Counted from the first letter of the stretch, positions 1 through 11,133 are shown. The stretch: DNA of 64,000 nt from Mycobacteriaceae bacterium (GCA_019245755.1 JAFARC010000066.1:62001-126000); one strand, 5' to 3'. The notes: generated by a model from the sequence alone, not told the origin. Numbers and translations: made by a program.

Positions 1-1207
<1,207 letters not shown>

Positions 1208-1218
1208 TTACGCGGTCG

Positions 1219-1716
1219 CTATAACGTCAAGCGCGCCAGCAGATCCCGTGCCTTCTCCCCGTTTTGCGGGTCGCAGAGCACGTCGTAGCGCCCGGCGACG
1301 AGTTGCATCGTGGAGCTGAAATCCCTTGTGCCGCGTGCCATCGCATACGGGACGGCGGAGCTGATCAGGCCGAAGATGATGCCGGCAACCAACCCGGTGA
1401 GCAGCGCGGCCCACGGGTTAGGGGCGAAGAAGCCCAGCACCAGACCGATGAAGATGCCTAGCCACGCGCCGGTGAGAATGCCGCCACCGACCACCTTGGG
1501 CCAGCTGAGCCGGCCGGTGACGCGCTCGACCTGCATGAGGTCCACACCGACGATGGTGACCTGCTCGACCGGAAACTGTTGCTCGGACAGGTAGTCGACG
1601 GCTCGTTGCGCCTCGGCGTAGGTCGGGTAGGAGCCGATGGGCCACCCTTTCGGCGGGGTGGGCAGCGACGGCCCGCGGCCACCTGCCGTGGACCGGCGCG
1701 GGAATGGGCTGGTCAT
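1219..1716 (-). CDS. Rv1234-like membrane protein with general stress protein 17M-like domain
   Basis: About 165 residues. The N-terminal half (roughly 25-65) carries GSYPTYAEAQRAVDYLSEQ and a VTIVGVDL strand, the pattern of the general-stress-protein 17M-like domain. Two hydrophobic glycine-rich helices follow (about 80-125: VGGGILTGAWLGIFIGLVLG and LLTGLVAGIIFGLISS). A short C-terminal cytosolic tail ends in KARDLLARLTL. Role unknown. Position next to lpqY matches Rv1234 of M. tuberculosis. Two ATGs are adjacent (1719 and 1716); I chose the second because Rv1234 starts MTSPFPRR. It is divergent from the DUF4190 gene at 1828, so the 111-bp gap should hold both promoters. It lies 122 bp upstream of lpqY and could be co-transcribed. 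Confidence 0.85.
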   Translation of the reverse strand: MTSPFPRRSTAGGRGPSLPTPPKGWPIGSYPTYAEAQRAVDYLSEQQFPVEQVTIVGVDLMQVERVTGRLSWPKVVGGGILTGAWLGIFIGLVLGFFAPNPWAALLTGLVAGIIFGLISSAVPYAMARGTRDFSSTMQLVAGRYDVLCDPQNGEKARDLLARLTL

Positions 1717-1827
1717 CAATACTCACTCTCCTCGCGTCGGTGTCGACGTCTGCGCCGCTCTCCTCCTGTTCCTGCACGGCCAACATCCACGCTACGTACC
1801 GCTAGCTCATAGGCTAGGTTGATCAGC

Positions 1828-2409
1828 ATGACAAATCCGGGCGACCAAGGCGACAAACCGCAGAACGGGGCCAGCGAGGCGTCCTCGACCGCCGGCCACG
1901 AGGCTCCACCGATCGAGCATTCGCACGGACACCCGAGCTATGAGCCGCCGCCCGGCTCGACACCGCCGGCGTCGGGTTATCCCCCGGCCGGTTATCCGCC
2001 GCCCGGCGGCTACCCACCGCCGCAGGGGTATCCGTCCGCGGGCGCGCCACCGACCGGATACGGCCCGCCGGGTTACCAGGACCCGTCCGGCTACCCGCCG
2101 CCGTACCCGTCGCAGCCCCAGTACGGCGCCCCACCGCCGTCCTACTCCTCGGGCTACGGACAGTATTCGGGCGAATACGGTGCCGCGCAGCAGGGTACCA
2201 ACACCTTGGCGATCGCGGCGCTGGTCGCCTCGGTGATCGGTGTGCTGTGCGGTATCGGGTCGATCGTGGGAATCGTGCTCGGCATCATTGCGCTGAACCA
2301 GATCAAGCGGTCCCGCGAGGGCGGCTACGGTCTGGCCGTGGCGGGTATCGTCGTCGGTGCCGCGTCGCTGATCATCAGCCTGATTTGGACCATTTACGCG
2401 TTCAGCTGA
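1828..2409 (+). CDS. Proline-rich DUF4190 membrane protein (Rv1233c-like), first of a tandem pair
   Basis: 193 residues if started at ATG 1828; an in-frame TTG at 1819 is less likely. Residues 1 to about 115 are a Pro/Gly/Tyr-rich low-complexity cytosolic region built on repeats such as SGYPPAGYPPPGGYPPP. Two hydrophobic segments follow (about 123-150 and 165-192) joined by the loop ALNQIKRSREGGYGLAVAGIVVG, diagnostic of DUF4190. Such proteins are common actinobacterial membrane proteins without known function; proline-rich tails often recruit partners. It matches Rv1233c by family and position. The next gene is a shorter paralogue starting four bases after the stop, so the two are surely co-transcribed. 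Confidence 0.85.
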   Translation: MTNPGDQGDKPQNGASEASSTAGHEAPPIEHSHGHPSYEPPPGSTPPASGYPPAGYPPPGGYPPPQGYPSAGAPPTGYGPPGYQDPSGYPPPYPSQPQYGAPPPSYSSGYGQYSGEYGAAQQGTNTLAIAALVASVIGVLCGIGSIVGIVLGIIALNQIKRSREGGYGLAVAGIVVGAASLIISLIWTIYAFS

Positions 2410-2413
2410 CCCG

Positions 2414-2821
2414 ATGGCAACCGAGCCCGAACACCCGTTCGGCGGAATCGGATACCCCAGCGCTCCGGTGGATTACCCGGCGTTTTACCCATCACCGCCC
2501 TGGCCCGGTTACCACATCGAACCGTACGACATCGAACCGTACGACCCGTACCGGATCGCCCAACCGGCGGGCACGAACGGCAAGGCGATCGGCTCGTTGG
2601 TCGCATCGCTGGTCGGACTGTTGTGCTGCGGGCTGCCGTCAGTCGCCGGAATCGTGCTCGGCGTGCTCGCGATGCGCGAAACCAGCCGCACCGGCCAGGA
2701 CGGCTACGGGATGGCATTGGCCGGCACCATCGTTGGCGGCGTTGTGGCGGCGCTGTGGCTGGTGTTCATCCTGACGTGGCTGCTGGGTATGATCCTGGCT
2801 CTGCACGCGTCCGCGTGGTGA
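2414..2821 (+). CDS. Short DUF4190 membrane protein, second of a tandem pair
   Basis: 135 residues. A short Pro/Tyr-rich head contains the duplicated phrase HIEPYDIEPYDPY. The DUF4190 core begins near residue 55: NGKAIGSLVASLVGLLCCG, loop AMRETSRTGQDGYGMALAGTIVGG, and a second hydrophobic helix to the C-terminus. It repeats the architecture of the gene just upstream (loop GGYGLAVAGIVVG versus DGYGMALAGTIVGG), so it is probably a diverged tandem duplicate; I know only one such gene at this locus in M. tuberculosis. ATG start four bases after the previous stop indicates translational coupling. Converges on the CitE-like gene. Function unknown. Confidence 0.82.
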   Translation: MATEPEHPFGGIGYPSAPVDYPAFYPSPPWPGYHIEPYDIEPYDPYRIAQPAGTNGKAIGSLVASLVGLLCCGLPSVAGIVLGVLAMRETSRTGQDGYGMALAGTIVGGVVAALWLVFILTWLLGMILALHASAW

Positions 2822-2827
2822 TGATCC

Positions 2828-3784
2828 TCAACGCGGCGGCTGGAACTTCTGCCCCTGGCGCTGCATCCCGGCGGCGCGGCCCTTCGCGGAGATCACCAGC
2901 GCCATCTTGCGACTGGCTTCGTCGATCATCTCGTCGCCCAGCATCGCCGCGCCGCGCGCCCCGCCGGCGCGGGAGGTGTGCCATTGGTAGGCCTCCAGAA
3001 TCAGTTCGGCGTGCTCGTACTCGTCCTGGCGCGGGGTGAAGATTTCGTTGCCCGCGGCGATCTGATCCGGGTGCAGCACCCATTTGCCGTCGTAGCCCAG
3101 CGCTGCCGAGCGGCCCGCCACTCGGCGGAACGCGTCGACGTCGCGCACCTTCAGATAGGGGCCGTCGATTGCTGCGATCCCGTGGGTGCGCGCGGCGACC
3201 AGGAGCGTCATCAACGCGTGGTGGTGGGCATCGCCGAGGTCGTATCCTTCGGGCTGCTCACCGACTACCAGCGTGCGCATGTTCAGGCTCGCCATCAGGT
3301 CGGCGGGGCCGAGCACCAGAGCCTGTACCCGCGGCCCGGCGGCGATTGCGTCGATGTTTGTCAGGCCGCGCGCATTTTCGATCTGCGCCTCAATCCCGAT
3401 CCCGCCCACCGCCAGCCCGTGCACGGTTTCCAGCTGGGTCAGCAGCAGATCCAGCGCGTGGATGTGCGACACGTCGGTCACCTTCGGCAGCACGACGATG
3501 TCCAGCGTGTTTCCGGCCGTCGACACCACCTCGATGAGGTCGGCGTAGGTCCACGGCGTGGTCCAGTCGTTGACCCGGACACCCCGCAGCTGCCCGGCCC
3601 AGTCCGGCTCGGAAAGCCCGATCGCCACCTGTGTGCGGGCCTGCGCCTTGGCATCCGGCGCGACGGCGTCTTCCAGGTCTAGGAACACTTCGTCGGCTGG
3701 CAGCCCTTTGGCCTTGTCGATCATCTTCTGGCTGCTGCCGGGGACGGACAGCACAGTTCGACGGGGTCGATACGCGTTCTCCAC
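2828..3784 (-). CDS. CitE-like HpcH/HpaI family CoA-ester (malyl-CoA type) lyase
   Basis: 318 residues. TIM-barrel Mg-dependent carbon-carbon lyase of the CitE-like/malyl-CoA lyase family, which cleaves or forms (methyl)malyl-CoA or citramalyl-CoA type thioesters; the exact substrate cannot be told. Visible marks: RRTVLSVPGSS start strand, DEVFLDLEDAVAP, RVNDW, VLPKV, IGIEAQIENARGL (metal-binding Glu), LVLGPADLMASL (metal-binding Asp) and GYDGKWVLHPDQI near the end. Start chosen at GTG 3784, preceded by TAGGAGT at about 8 bases; the open frame continues to 4126 but that extension has no family similarity. In M. tuberculosis this interval instead holds an mgtE-type gene and Rv1231c, so this is a local difference. 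Confidence 0.85.
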   Translation of the reverse strand: MENAYRPRRTVLSVPGSSQKMIDKAKGLPADEVFLDLEDAVAPDAKAQARTQVAIGLSEPDWAGQLRGVRVNDWTTPWTYADLIEVVSTAGNTLDIVVLPKVTDVSHIHALDLLLTQLETVHGLAVGGIGIEAQIENARGLTNIDAIAAGPRVQALVLGPADLMASLNMRTLVVGEQPEGYDLGDAHHHALMTLLVAARTHGIAAIDGPYLKVRDVDAFRRVAGRSAALGYDGKWVLHPDQIAAGNEIFTPRQDEYEHAELILEAYQWHTSRAGGARGAAMLGDEMIDEASRKMALVISAKGRAAGMQRQGQKFQPPR

Positions 3785-4190
3785 GGTTTCACTCCTACCC
3801 CTTCCTGAATCGCCGCGCCCGCCACGGTGTGCTCGGCGCGACGGGCTGGCTCGCTCATGCCGGATCCCGCTGCATCGATTGGCCGCCTGCGCGACGACGG
3901 GATCAGCATCGGCATCGTGGGCCGACAACCGCGGGTGCTCGGGCAGGTCGTCGGGTTGCTTACCGGCCGAAGGGTTCCTCCCTGCGCCGCCGTCTAGCAA
4001 ACCGAGGCCGGCATGATGCACGACTGGGCCGTCGACAGTCTCGTCGAGGACCGCCGGCAACAATTCCGATCTCGGGAGTGTCGGGCAAAGCGGGTCACCT
4101 GATACAACGCGGTGACGAATGTGCATCCAAATTGTTGCCGACTATGTATGGTGACTTAGTTCAAGGTCGGCCGACGTCAGGACGGTGTGA
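3785..4190. other. 406-bp gap upstream of the transglycosylase gene; one doubtful 29-codon ORF
   Basis: The interval holds the promoters of the divergent lyase and transglycosylase genes. The only possible small coding element I see is a plus-strand ORF at 4013-4102, starting MMHDWAVDSLVEDRRQQ. It resembles the start of small actinobacterial proteins but ends after 29 codons and has no clear ribosome site. It could be the remnant of a gene lost from this spot (M. tuberculosis has two genes here, Rv1232c and Rv1231c). No tRNA, repeat or terminator recognised. Confidence 0.4.
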
Positions 4191-5708
4191 GTGCGAATAG
4201 GGGGAGGGGCCCGTACCGCCTGTGCCTGGGCGTGGCGCCGGGTAACCCGCATCGCCCGAACACCGAAGTCGGGTCTGATCGTCCTGGCGCCGCTGGTGCT
4301 CGTCGGCGCGGTGGCCGCCTCCCCCGGTCCTGCCACGCTGGGTGCCGCTGTCCAACGGGCCGGCGTCGTGCCGCTGGCCGCGGTGGCGCCGAACCGGCCC
4401 GACCACGCGGGGCCGGTGGTGGTTTCGGTTGCCCGTCCCCCGCCCAGCTTCCACATCGCCGCGGCCAGCATCATCGCGCCACCGCCGCCGCTGGCGGTGG
4501 TGAACTCGGTGGGTTCGCTGCGCATTCCGGCGATCGCATTGGCGGCCTACCGCAACGCCGAGCGGATGATGGCGCTGGCCGACCCGGCCTGCGGCGTCAG
4601 CTGGAACCTGCTGGCCGGTATCGGCCGGATCGAGTCGATGCACGCCAACGGCGGCGCGGTCGACGCGCGGGGCACGGCGGTGTATCCGATCTACGGGCCG
4701 GCGCTGGACGGGTCGCTGCCGGGCAACGAGGTCATCATTCAAAGCATGGCGCCCAGCGGCCGGGCGACCTACGCGCGGGCGATGGGCCCGATGCAGTTCC
4801 TGCCGGGCACCTGGGCGCGCTTCGCCTCCGACGGCGACGGCGACGGGAAAGCGGACGTGCAGAACATCTTCGACGCGTCGCTGGCGGCCGCCCGCTATCT
4901 CTGTAGCGGCGGGCTCAACCTGCGTGACCCGTCGCAGGTGCTCACCGCCATCTTGCGCTACAACAACTCGATGCCGTACGCCCAGAATGTGCTGGGCTGG
5001 GCGGCGGCCTACGCGACGGGTGTGGTTCCGGTTAACCTGCCGCCGATCACGGGCCCGGTCCCGCCGGTCGGGGACGCACACCTGGACGGCAACCCGGAGG
5101 GCTTGGGCCCGGGCCTGCCGATCAACGTGCTGGGGCTGGCGCCGACCGACCCGATGTCGCAACTGCCGCTGATCACGTTCGGCTCGACCGACGTGGCCAG
5201 CCAGCTGAACAATCCGAACCCGGTCGTCGACCCGGCGACGCTCGCGGCGCAGAACCCCGCGCAGCCCCCGACCTGCGTGCTGGTCTGCTTCGGGCCGAAT
5301 CCGTTGCCGGCGCCGGCCCAGTTCGCCCCGCAGGGCACCGGTCCGCTGCCCGGCCCGGCCCCGGCCCAGTCGCCGGTGCCGTCGACCCAGGTGAGCGGCG
5401 CACCGCCCGGCCCGGCGCCCGACGCGGCGCCGAACCCGTTCGCCGCGCCGGCGAGCCCGCTGGTACCGGCAAACCAGCTCGCACCGGCCAATACCCTTAC
5501 GCCCCAGAACCCGTTCGGCCAGCAGGCGAACTCGCTCGCACCGGCCAGCCCGTTCGCCCCGCCAGCGCTGGCAGCGGCACCGCAGCCAGCGCCCCCGCAG
5601 GGTCTCCAGCCACCGGCTCCCGCCCCGGCCGCATCGGCCGCCCTGTCACCGACGTCCGGTCCGCCCCTTCCTCCGACGCACGGTCCGCTGCCCGGCCCGG
5701 CCGGCTGA
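4191..5708 (+). CDS. Secreted lytic murein transglycosylase-like protein with long Pro/Ala tail (Rv1230c-like)
   Basis: 505 residues, GTG start. A membrane-targeting hydrophobic segment lies at about 29-45 (LIVLAPLVLVGAVAAS). The catalytic-type domain (about 110-290) is of the MltB/SLT_3 lysozyme-like class: GVSWNLLAGIGRIES puts the presumed acid Glu at residue 148, followed by ATYARAMGPMQFLPGTWARF and NIFDASLAAARYLCSGG, then AILRYNNSMPYAQNVL. These proteins cleave peptidoglycan glycan strands to give anhydromuropeptides. Residues from about 380 are a Pro/Ala/Gln low-complexity tail made of PAPA/NPFA-type repeats, possibly wall spanning. Located between the lyase and mrp, as Rv1230c adjoins mrp in M. 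tuberculosis. Confidence 0.88.
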   Translation: MRIGGGARTACAWAWRRVTRIARTPKSGLIVLAPLVLVGAVAASPGPATLGAAVQRAGVVPLAAVAPNRPDHAGPVVVSVARPPPSFHIAAASIIAPPPPLAVVNSVGSLRIPAIALAAYRNAERMMALADPACGVSWNLLAGIGRIESMHANGGAVDARGTAVYPIYGPALDGSLPGNEVIIQSMAPSGRATYARAMGPMQFLPGTWARFASDGDGDGKADVQNIFDASLAAARYLCSGGLNLRDPSQVLTAILRYNNSMPYAQNVLGWAAAYATGVVPVNLPPITGPVPPVGDAHLDGNPEGLGPGLPINVLGLAPTDPMSQLPLITFGSTDVASQLNNPNPVVDPATLAAQNPAQPPTCVLVCFGPNPLPAPAQFAPQGTGPLPGPAPAQSPVPSTQVSGAPPGPAPDAAPNPFAAPASPLVPANQLAPANTLTPQNPFGQQANSLAPASPFAPPALAAAPQPAPPQGLQPPAPAPAASAALSPTSGPPLPPTHGPLPGPAG

Positions 5709-5747
5709 CGCCCGGGGCCGTGCCGGCCGGGCCTAGACTCGACGGTG

Positions 5748-6890
5748 ATGCCCGAACCCCGCAATGAACTCGCCGCTGCCGTGCGTGCGGCGCTGGCCAA
5801 GGTGATCGACCCCGAGCTGCGCCGGCCGATCACTGAGCTCGGCATGGTCAAGAACGTCGCGGTCGAGCCCGACCACAGCGTGCACGTTGAGATCTACCTG
5901 ACCACCTCGGCGTGCCCGAAGAAGACCGAGATCGCCGACCGCGTGACCCGGGCGGTCGCCGATGTTCCGGGCACCGGCAGGGCCTCAGTCGGCTTGGACG
6001 TGATGAGCGACGAGCAGCGCACCGAGCTGCGCAAGATGCTGCGCGGCGATGCCCGTGAGCCGGTCATCCCGTTCGCGCAACCGGGGGCGTTGACCCGGGT
6101 GTACGCGGTGGCCTCGGGCAAGGGTGGCGTCGGCAAGTCGAGCGTCACGGTGAACCTGGCCGCCGCGATGGCGGCGCGCGGGCTGTCGGTGGGCCTGCTC
6201 GACGCCGACATCTACGGCCATTCGATCCCGCGGATGATGGGCACGACCGACCGGCCCACCCAGGTCGAGTCGATGATCCTGCCGCCGATCGCCCACGAGG
6301 TGAAGGTGATCTCGATCGCCCAGTTCACCCAGGGCAACACCCCCGTGGTATGGCGGGGCCCGATGCTCCACCGCGCGTTGCAGCAGTTCCTCGCCGACGT
6401 GTATTGGGGCGATCTTGATGTGCTGCTGCTCGATTTGCCGCCGGGCACCGGCGACGTGGCGATCTCGGTGGCGCAGCTGATCCCGAACGCCGAGATTTTG
6501 GTGGTCACAACCCCGCAGCTGGCCGCCGCCGAGGTGGCCGAGCGTGCCGGGGCGATCGCACTGCAGACCCGTCAGCGCCTCATCGGCGTGGTCGAGAATA
6601 TGTCGGGGCTGCTGATGCCGGACGGCTCCACCTTGCAGGTGTTCGGTGCGGGCGGCGGACGCCAGGTCGCCGTGCGGCTCTCGCGTGCGGTCGGCGCCGA
6701 AGTGCCGCTGCTGGGTCAGGTTCCGCTGGATCCGGCGCTGGTCGTCGCCGGTGATGCCGGGGTGCCGCTGGTGCTCAGCGCGCCGGATTCGGCGGCGGGC
6801 AAGGAGCTGCGCAAGGTCGCCGACACCCTGTCGGCCCGCCGCCGCGGTCTGGCGGGCATGTCGTTGGGGCTCGACACCGCCCGGCGCTGA
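5748..6890 (+). CDS. mrp: Mrp/ApbC-type iron-sulfur cluster carrier ATPase
   Basis: 380 residues. An N-terminal MIP18/DUF59 domain (about 5-90, with ITELGMVKNVAVE and TTSACPKKTEI containing the conserved Cys) is fused to a ParA/MinD-like P-loop ATPase. The deviant Walker A is SGKGGVGKSSVTVNL near residue 125; switch region DADIYGHSIPRMMG and LLLDLPPGTGDVAIS follow. ApbC/Nbp35-type proteins bind and transfer Fe-S clusters. The CXXC usually seen near the C-terminus of some homologues is absent here. ATG at 5748 is preferred over the GTG immediately before. Converges closely on tatB (stops 3 bp apart). Equivalent to Rv1229c. Confidence 0.93.
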   Translation: MPEPRNELAAAVRAALAKVIDPELRRPITELGMVKNVAVEPDHSVHVEIYLTTSACPKKTEIADRVTRAVADVPGTGRASVGLDVMSDEQRTELRKMLRGDAREPVIPFAQPGALTRVYAVASGKGGVGKSSVTVNLAAAMAARGLSVGLLDADIYGHSIPRMMGTTDRPTQVESMILPPIAHEVKVISIAQFTQGNTPVVWRGPMLHRALQQFLADVYWGDLDVLLLDLPPGTGDVAISVAQLIPNAEILVVTTPQLAAAEVAERAGAIALQTRQRLIGVVENMSGLLMPDGSTLQVFGAGGGRQVAVRLSRAVGAEVPLLGQVPLDPALVVAGDAGVPLVLSAPDSAAGKELRKVADTLSARRRGLAGMSLGLDTARR

Positions 6891-6893
6891 CGC

Positions 6894-7322
6894 CTAGGTC
6901 GCGTCGGAGTCGAACGGCGTTGGGCGGCTCGACGATTCCGGCGATTGCTGCGCGTCCTGCGGCTGCCCGGACGGCACTTGCCCCACCGGCGGCGCCTGCG
7001 TGAGTGGGGTGTCCGGCGGCAGGTCGACCGGCCGGTCGAACGCGCGGAAGACCGAGTCGTCGCCGTCGAGCAGGTGCTTGGTGAGCGCCTGGCGTGGCGT
7101 CATGCCACGCAACTTCTGCAACTCGCTCAGCGGTTCGCGCAGGTCGTCGAATTCCGGGCCCAGCTCCTCGCGCAGGTTGCTGGTGGCGCCACTGATGTAC
7201 TCACGGGCCTGCCGCAGTGCGTTGGCCGTCCAGCGGATCGCGCCGGGCAGCCGCTCCGGGCCGAGCACCACCAGGCCGATGACCACCAGCACCAGCATCT
7301 CGCCCCAGCCGATGTTGAACAT
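6894..7322 (-). CDS. tatB: Sec-independent translocase subunit TatB
   Basis: 142 residues. The N-terminus [20 protein letters not shown] is one transmembrane helix followed by the signature GPERLPGAI and an amphipathic helix ([17 protein letters not shown]), the defining layout of TatB. The C-terminal third is a Pro/Gln-rich disordered tail. With TatA and TatC it exports folded twin-arginine substrates. The ATG abuts the htrA stop codon (TAG-ATG), so it is translationally coupled to htrA and the sigE-rseA-htrA-tatB string, the same arrangement as Rv1221-Rv1224. Confidence 0.95.
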   Translation of the reverse strand: MFNIGWGEMLVLVVIGLVVLGPERLPGAIRWTANALRQAREYISGATSNLREELGPEFDDLREPLSELQKLRGMTPRQALTKHLLDGDDSVFRAFDRPVDLPPDTPLTQAPPVGQVPSGQPQDAQQSPESSSRPTPFDSDAT

Positions 7323-8843
<1,521 letters not shown>

Positions 8844-8891
8844 CTATGGTCACGGCCGCGTCCCCGATCGACGTTGTGACCACCGACCACC

Positions 8892-9284
8892 CTACCGGCG
8901 CTTACGACGGGACCTGGTGAAGCCCTCAGCTAACTCGTCCAGGTGGGTTCCGGGCGTGTCGGCTTCGGCGGAATGGGGAATCTGGGTCAGCATGCCCAGC
9001 AACGAGCTGGGCACCTGGATGGGGCAGGAGTCGCGCAGCGCCGCGCGCGCCTGGCTTTGGGCCTCCACCTCCGCAGCGCAGTCCGGGCACAGCGACAGGT
9101 GATGGGCGGCGCGTAGGTGCGCGGTCATGCGCAGCTCGCCGTCGACGAACGCGGCGATGGCCTCGGTGGACAGATGCTCGGTGGAACCGAACTGGCGCGG
9201 ACCGACCGGTGCGTCGCTTTGCGAGGCGAACGGCGAGGGCAGCCAGGAGAATGCGCGGCGGAAGACGTGGCCCCCATCCACCAT
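8892..9284 (-). CDS. rseA: RseA, anti-sigma-E factor with ZAS zinc-binding motif
   Basis: 130 residues, cytosolic (no transmembrane segment). Starts MVDGGHVFRRAFSWLPSPFASQSDAP, nearly the M. tuberculosis Rv1222 N-terminus, behind the strong ribosome site AAGGAGGAGCAGGCC. The zinc-associated anti-sigma motif is seen as HHLSLCPDCAAEVE (His-x3-Cys-x2-Cys). It binds SigE and holds it inactive; in M. tuberculosis phosphorylation by PknB and ClpC1P2 proteolysis release SigE. The C-terminal tail is shorter and more charged (SRRKRR) than the Gly/Ser-rich tail I recall for Rv1222. It sits 107 bp downstream of sigE and 51 bp upstream of htrA. Confidence 0.93.
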   Translation of the reverse strand: MVDGGHVFRRAFSWLPSPFASQSDAPVGPRQFGSTEHLSTEAIAAFVDGELRMTAHLRAAHHLSLCPDCAAEVEAQSQARAALRDSCPIQVPSSLLGMLTQIPHSAEADTPGTHLDELAEGFTRSRRKRR

Positions 9285-9391
9285 GGCCTGCTCCTCCTTC
9301 GGTCCTGTCGTTGCGCGCCACCTCCGAATGTAGCGCGCAAGGCGCTCACCGACACCCCGGGAAACGCCCCGGGCGCGACGGCAGGGCGCGG

Positions 9392-10147
9392 TCAGGCCGA
9401 CTTCGCGGTCAGATCCGGCGCGTCGCCGTGCGCGGCGAGATAATCACGCAGCGCCTGCCTGCCCCGGTGAATGCGGCTGCGCACGGTACCCAGCTTGACA
9501 CCGAGCGTCGCGCCGATCTCCTCGTAGGACAGGCCTTCGATGTCGCACAGGACGACGGCGGCGCGAAACTCCGGGGGCAGCGAATCCAGCGCTGCCTGCA
9601 GGTCTGGCCCCAGCCGCGCGTCGTGGTAGATCTGCTCGGGATTCGGCTCGTCGGCGGGCACGCGGTCATAGTCCTCCGGCAGCGCCTCCATCCGGATCCG
9701 GCCGCGCCGCCGCACCATGTCGAGGAACAGGTTCGTGGTGATGCGGTGCAGCCATCCTTCGAAGGTGCCGGGCTGGTAGTTCTGCACCGACCGGAACACC
9801 CGGATAAACGTCTCCTGGGTAAGGTCCTCGGCGTCGTGCTGGTTGCCGGAAAGCCGGTACGCCAGCCGGTAGACCCGGTCGGCGTGCTGGCGCACGAGTT
9901 CGTCCCACGACGGCATTGCGCTCTTGTCGCCGGTCGCGTCGAACACCGCGGTGCCCTGCGGCTCGTCGCTTTCCTGCACCCAGTCGGCGCCGGTGTACTG
10001 CTCCAACCGCGACATGCTGGTGGGCGCGGTGATAGCTGTGCTGGGCGTGGGATCCTCCCGATGATCGATCGGTGGCAAGTCGCCATCGCGGCCAACGAGA
10101 ATTTCGTCAGGGTTATTCCCGGACCGCCAAGACGCTCCGTATGCCAT
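9392..10147 (-). CDS. sigE: ECF RNA polymerase sigma factor SigE
   Basis: 251 residues from ATG 10147. Region 2 (about 80-150) contains [20 protein letters not shown] and [20 protein letters not shown]; region 4 (about 185-240) has [22 protein letters not shown] and [18 protein letters not shown]. It directs the envelope, heat and SDS stress regulon. The open frame extends to 10228 and M. tuberculosis sigE is known to be translated from several starts, so longer or shorter forms are possible; I chose 10147 because a likely MprA operator lies between the two candidates. The C-terminus ([11 protein letters not shown]) differs from the M. tuberculosis end. First gene of the sigE-rseA-htrA-tatB string. 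Confidence 0.93.
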   Translation of the reverse strand: MAYGASWRSGNNPDEILVGRDGDLPPIDHREDPTPSTAITAPTSMSRLEQYTGADWVQESDEPQGTAVFDATGDKSAMPSWDELVRQHADRVYRLAYRLSGNQHDAEDLTQETFIRVFRSVQNYQPGTFEGWLHRITTNLFLDMVRRRGRIRMEALPEDYDRVPADEPNPEQIYHDARLGPDLQAALDSLPPEFRAAVVLCDIEGLSYEEIGATLGVKLGTVRSRIHRGRQALRDYLAAHGDAPDLTAKSA

Positions 10148-10190
10148 TGGCCTACCGTTCCCCACCGCGGTGTGGCGGTCATATGAGCAA

Positions 10191-10209
10191 ACTGAGCTTT
10201 CCCTGAGAA
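10191..10209 (-). promoter_or_regulatory. Candidate MprA box upstream of sigE
   Basis: On the minus strand the sequence reads TCTCAGGGAAAGCTCAGT, two loosely matching 8-base direct repeats separated by two bases, 44 bp before the preferred sigE ATG. MprA, the response regulator of MprAB, is known to bind two loosely conserved 8-bp direct repeats upstream of sigE in M. tuberculosis. The match is by eye only. Confidence 0.5.
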
Positions 10210-10348
10210 ACCGGGCCGCCGACCGCACATGCAGCGTCGACGGTCACCGACGTGACGATTCCGGGCGGGCGTGTCGCGGTTTCGGCGGCTGAGCCCGGTT
10301 CGGGCGCGCCTGCCCGGCTTGGCTGCGCTTTGGTTTTACGCTGCGGGC

Positions 10349-10999
10349 ATGACCACCTCCTGCGCACCGGTCCTGTCCACCGAAGCGATGGTCGCGCACG
10401 CCGAGGGCTCGATCTCCGAAGACCAGATCGTGGCGGCTGCCCGCGAGCGCGCCATCGATGCCGGCGCCGGAGCCGTCAGCCCGGCGGCCGGCGCGCTGCT
10501 GAGCCTGTTGGCGCGGCTGTCGGGCGGCAAGACGGTCGCCGAGGTCGGCACCGGCGCCGGGGTTAGTGGGCTCTGGCTGCTCGCCGGCATGCGTGAGGAC
10601 GGTGTGCTGACCACGATCGACGTCGAACCCGAGCATCAGCTGCTCGCCAAGCAGGCCTTTGCCGAGGCCGGTATCGCGCCGTCGCGCACTCGGTTGATCA
10701 GCGGGCGGGCTCAGGAGGTGCTGCCCCGGCTCGCCGACGAGTCCTACGACCTCGTCTTCGTCGACGCTGACCCGGTCGACCAGCCGGAATTCGTCGTGCA
10801 AGGCATTCGGCTGCTGCGCGCCGGCGGTGCGATCGTGGTGCACCGGGCCGCGCTGGGTGGCCGGGCCGCAGACCCCGCCGCGAGCGACGCCGAGGTGGCC
10901 GCGGTCCGTGAAGCCGCCCGGCTGATCGCGCAGGACGACCGGCTGACCCCGGTGTTGGTCCCGCTCGGCGACGGCATCCTGGCCGCCGCGCGCGACTGA
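10349..10999 (+). CDS. Class I SAM-dependent O-methyltransferase (Rv1220c-like)
   Basis: 216 residues from ATG 10349. A caffeoyl-CoA/catechol O-methyltransferase-like Rossmann domain: motif [18 protein letters not shown] (about 72-88), acidic end of the second strand TIDVEPEH, and motif [14 protein letters not shown] (about 135-148) with the metal/SAM-binding Asp; the final strand is [10 protein letters not shown]. The methyl acceptor is unknown. Located divergent from sigE in the same place as Rv1220c. The sigE-facing interval of about 200 bp holds both promoters. Followed by the TetR-ABC exporter set but separated by about 120 bp containing the TetR operators. Confidence 0.88.
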   Translation: MTTSCAPVLSTEAMVAHAEGSISEDQIVAAARERAIDAGAGAVSPAAGALLSLLARLSGGKTVAEVGTGAGVSGLWLLAGMREDGVLTTIDVEPEHQLLAKQAFAEAGIAPSRTRLISGRAQEVLPRLADESYDLVFVDADPVDQPEFVVQGIRLLRAGGAIVVHRAALGGRAADPAASDAEVAAVREAARLIAQDDRLTPVLVPLGDGILAAARD

Positions 11000-11097
11000 G
11001 GCCCCGCGCAGCCCCGCCTCGGCCGAGCGCCGCCTCCGGCGACGCCCATGACACCGAATCTTGACGGGTTCCTGACGCGCAGCCGCCTTGTTCACCG

Positions 11098-11133
11098 CTG
11101 AACGCCCGTTTAACGTACTGAACGTGCGTTCAG
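11098..11133. promoter_or_regulatory. Two tandem palindromic TetR operators overlapping the repressor start
   Basis: Two copies of the same dyad lie 20 bp apart centre to centre: CTGAACGCCCGTTTAA at 11098-11113 (imperfect) and CTGAACGTGCGTTCAG at 11118-11133 (7-bp perfect arms around a 2-base centre). The second spans the GTG start codon of the TetR gene at 11124, so repressor binding would block its own expression. Rv1219c of M. tuberculosis is reported to bind its own promoter region through inverted repeats. Confidence 0.75.

Noticed and set aside
2828..4126. 432-codon version of the CitE-like lyase
   Set aside because: The N-terminal 114 residues are not like any lyase; the ribosome site and first conserved residues fit GTG 3784.
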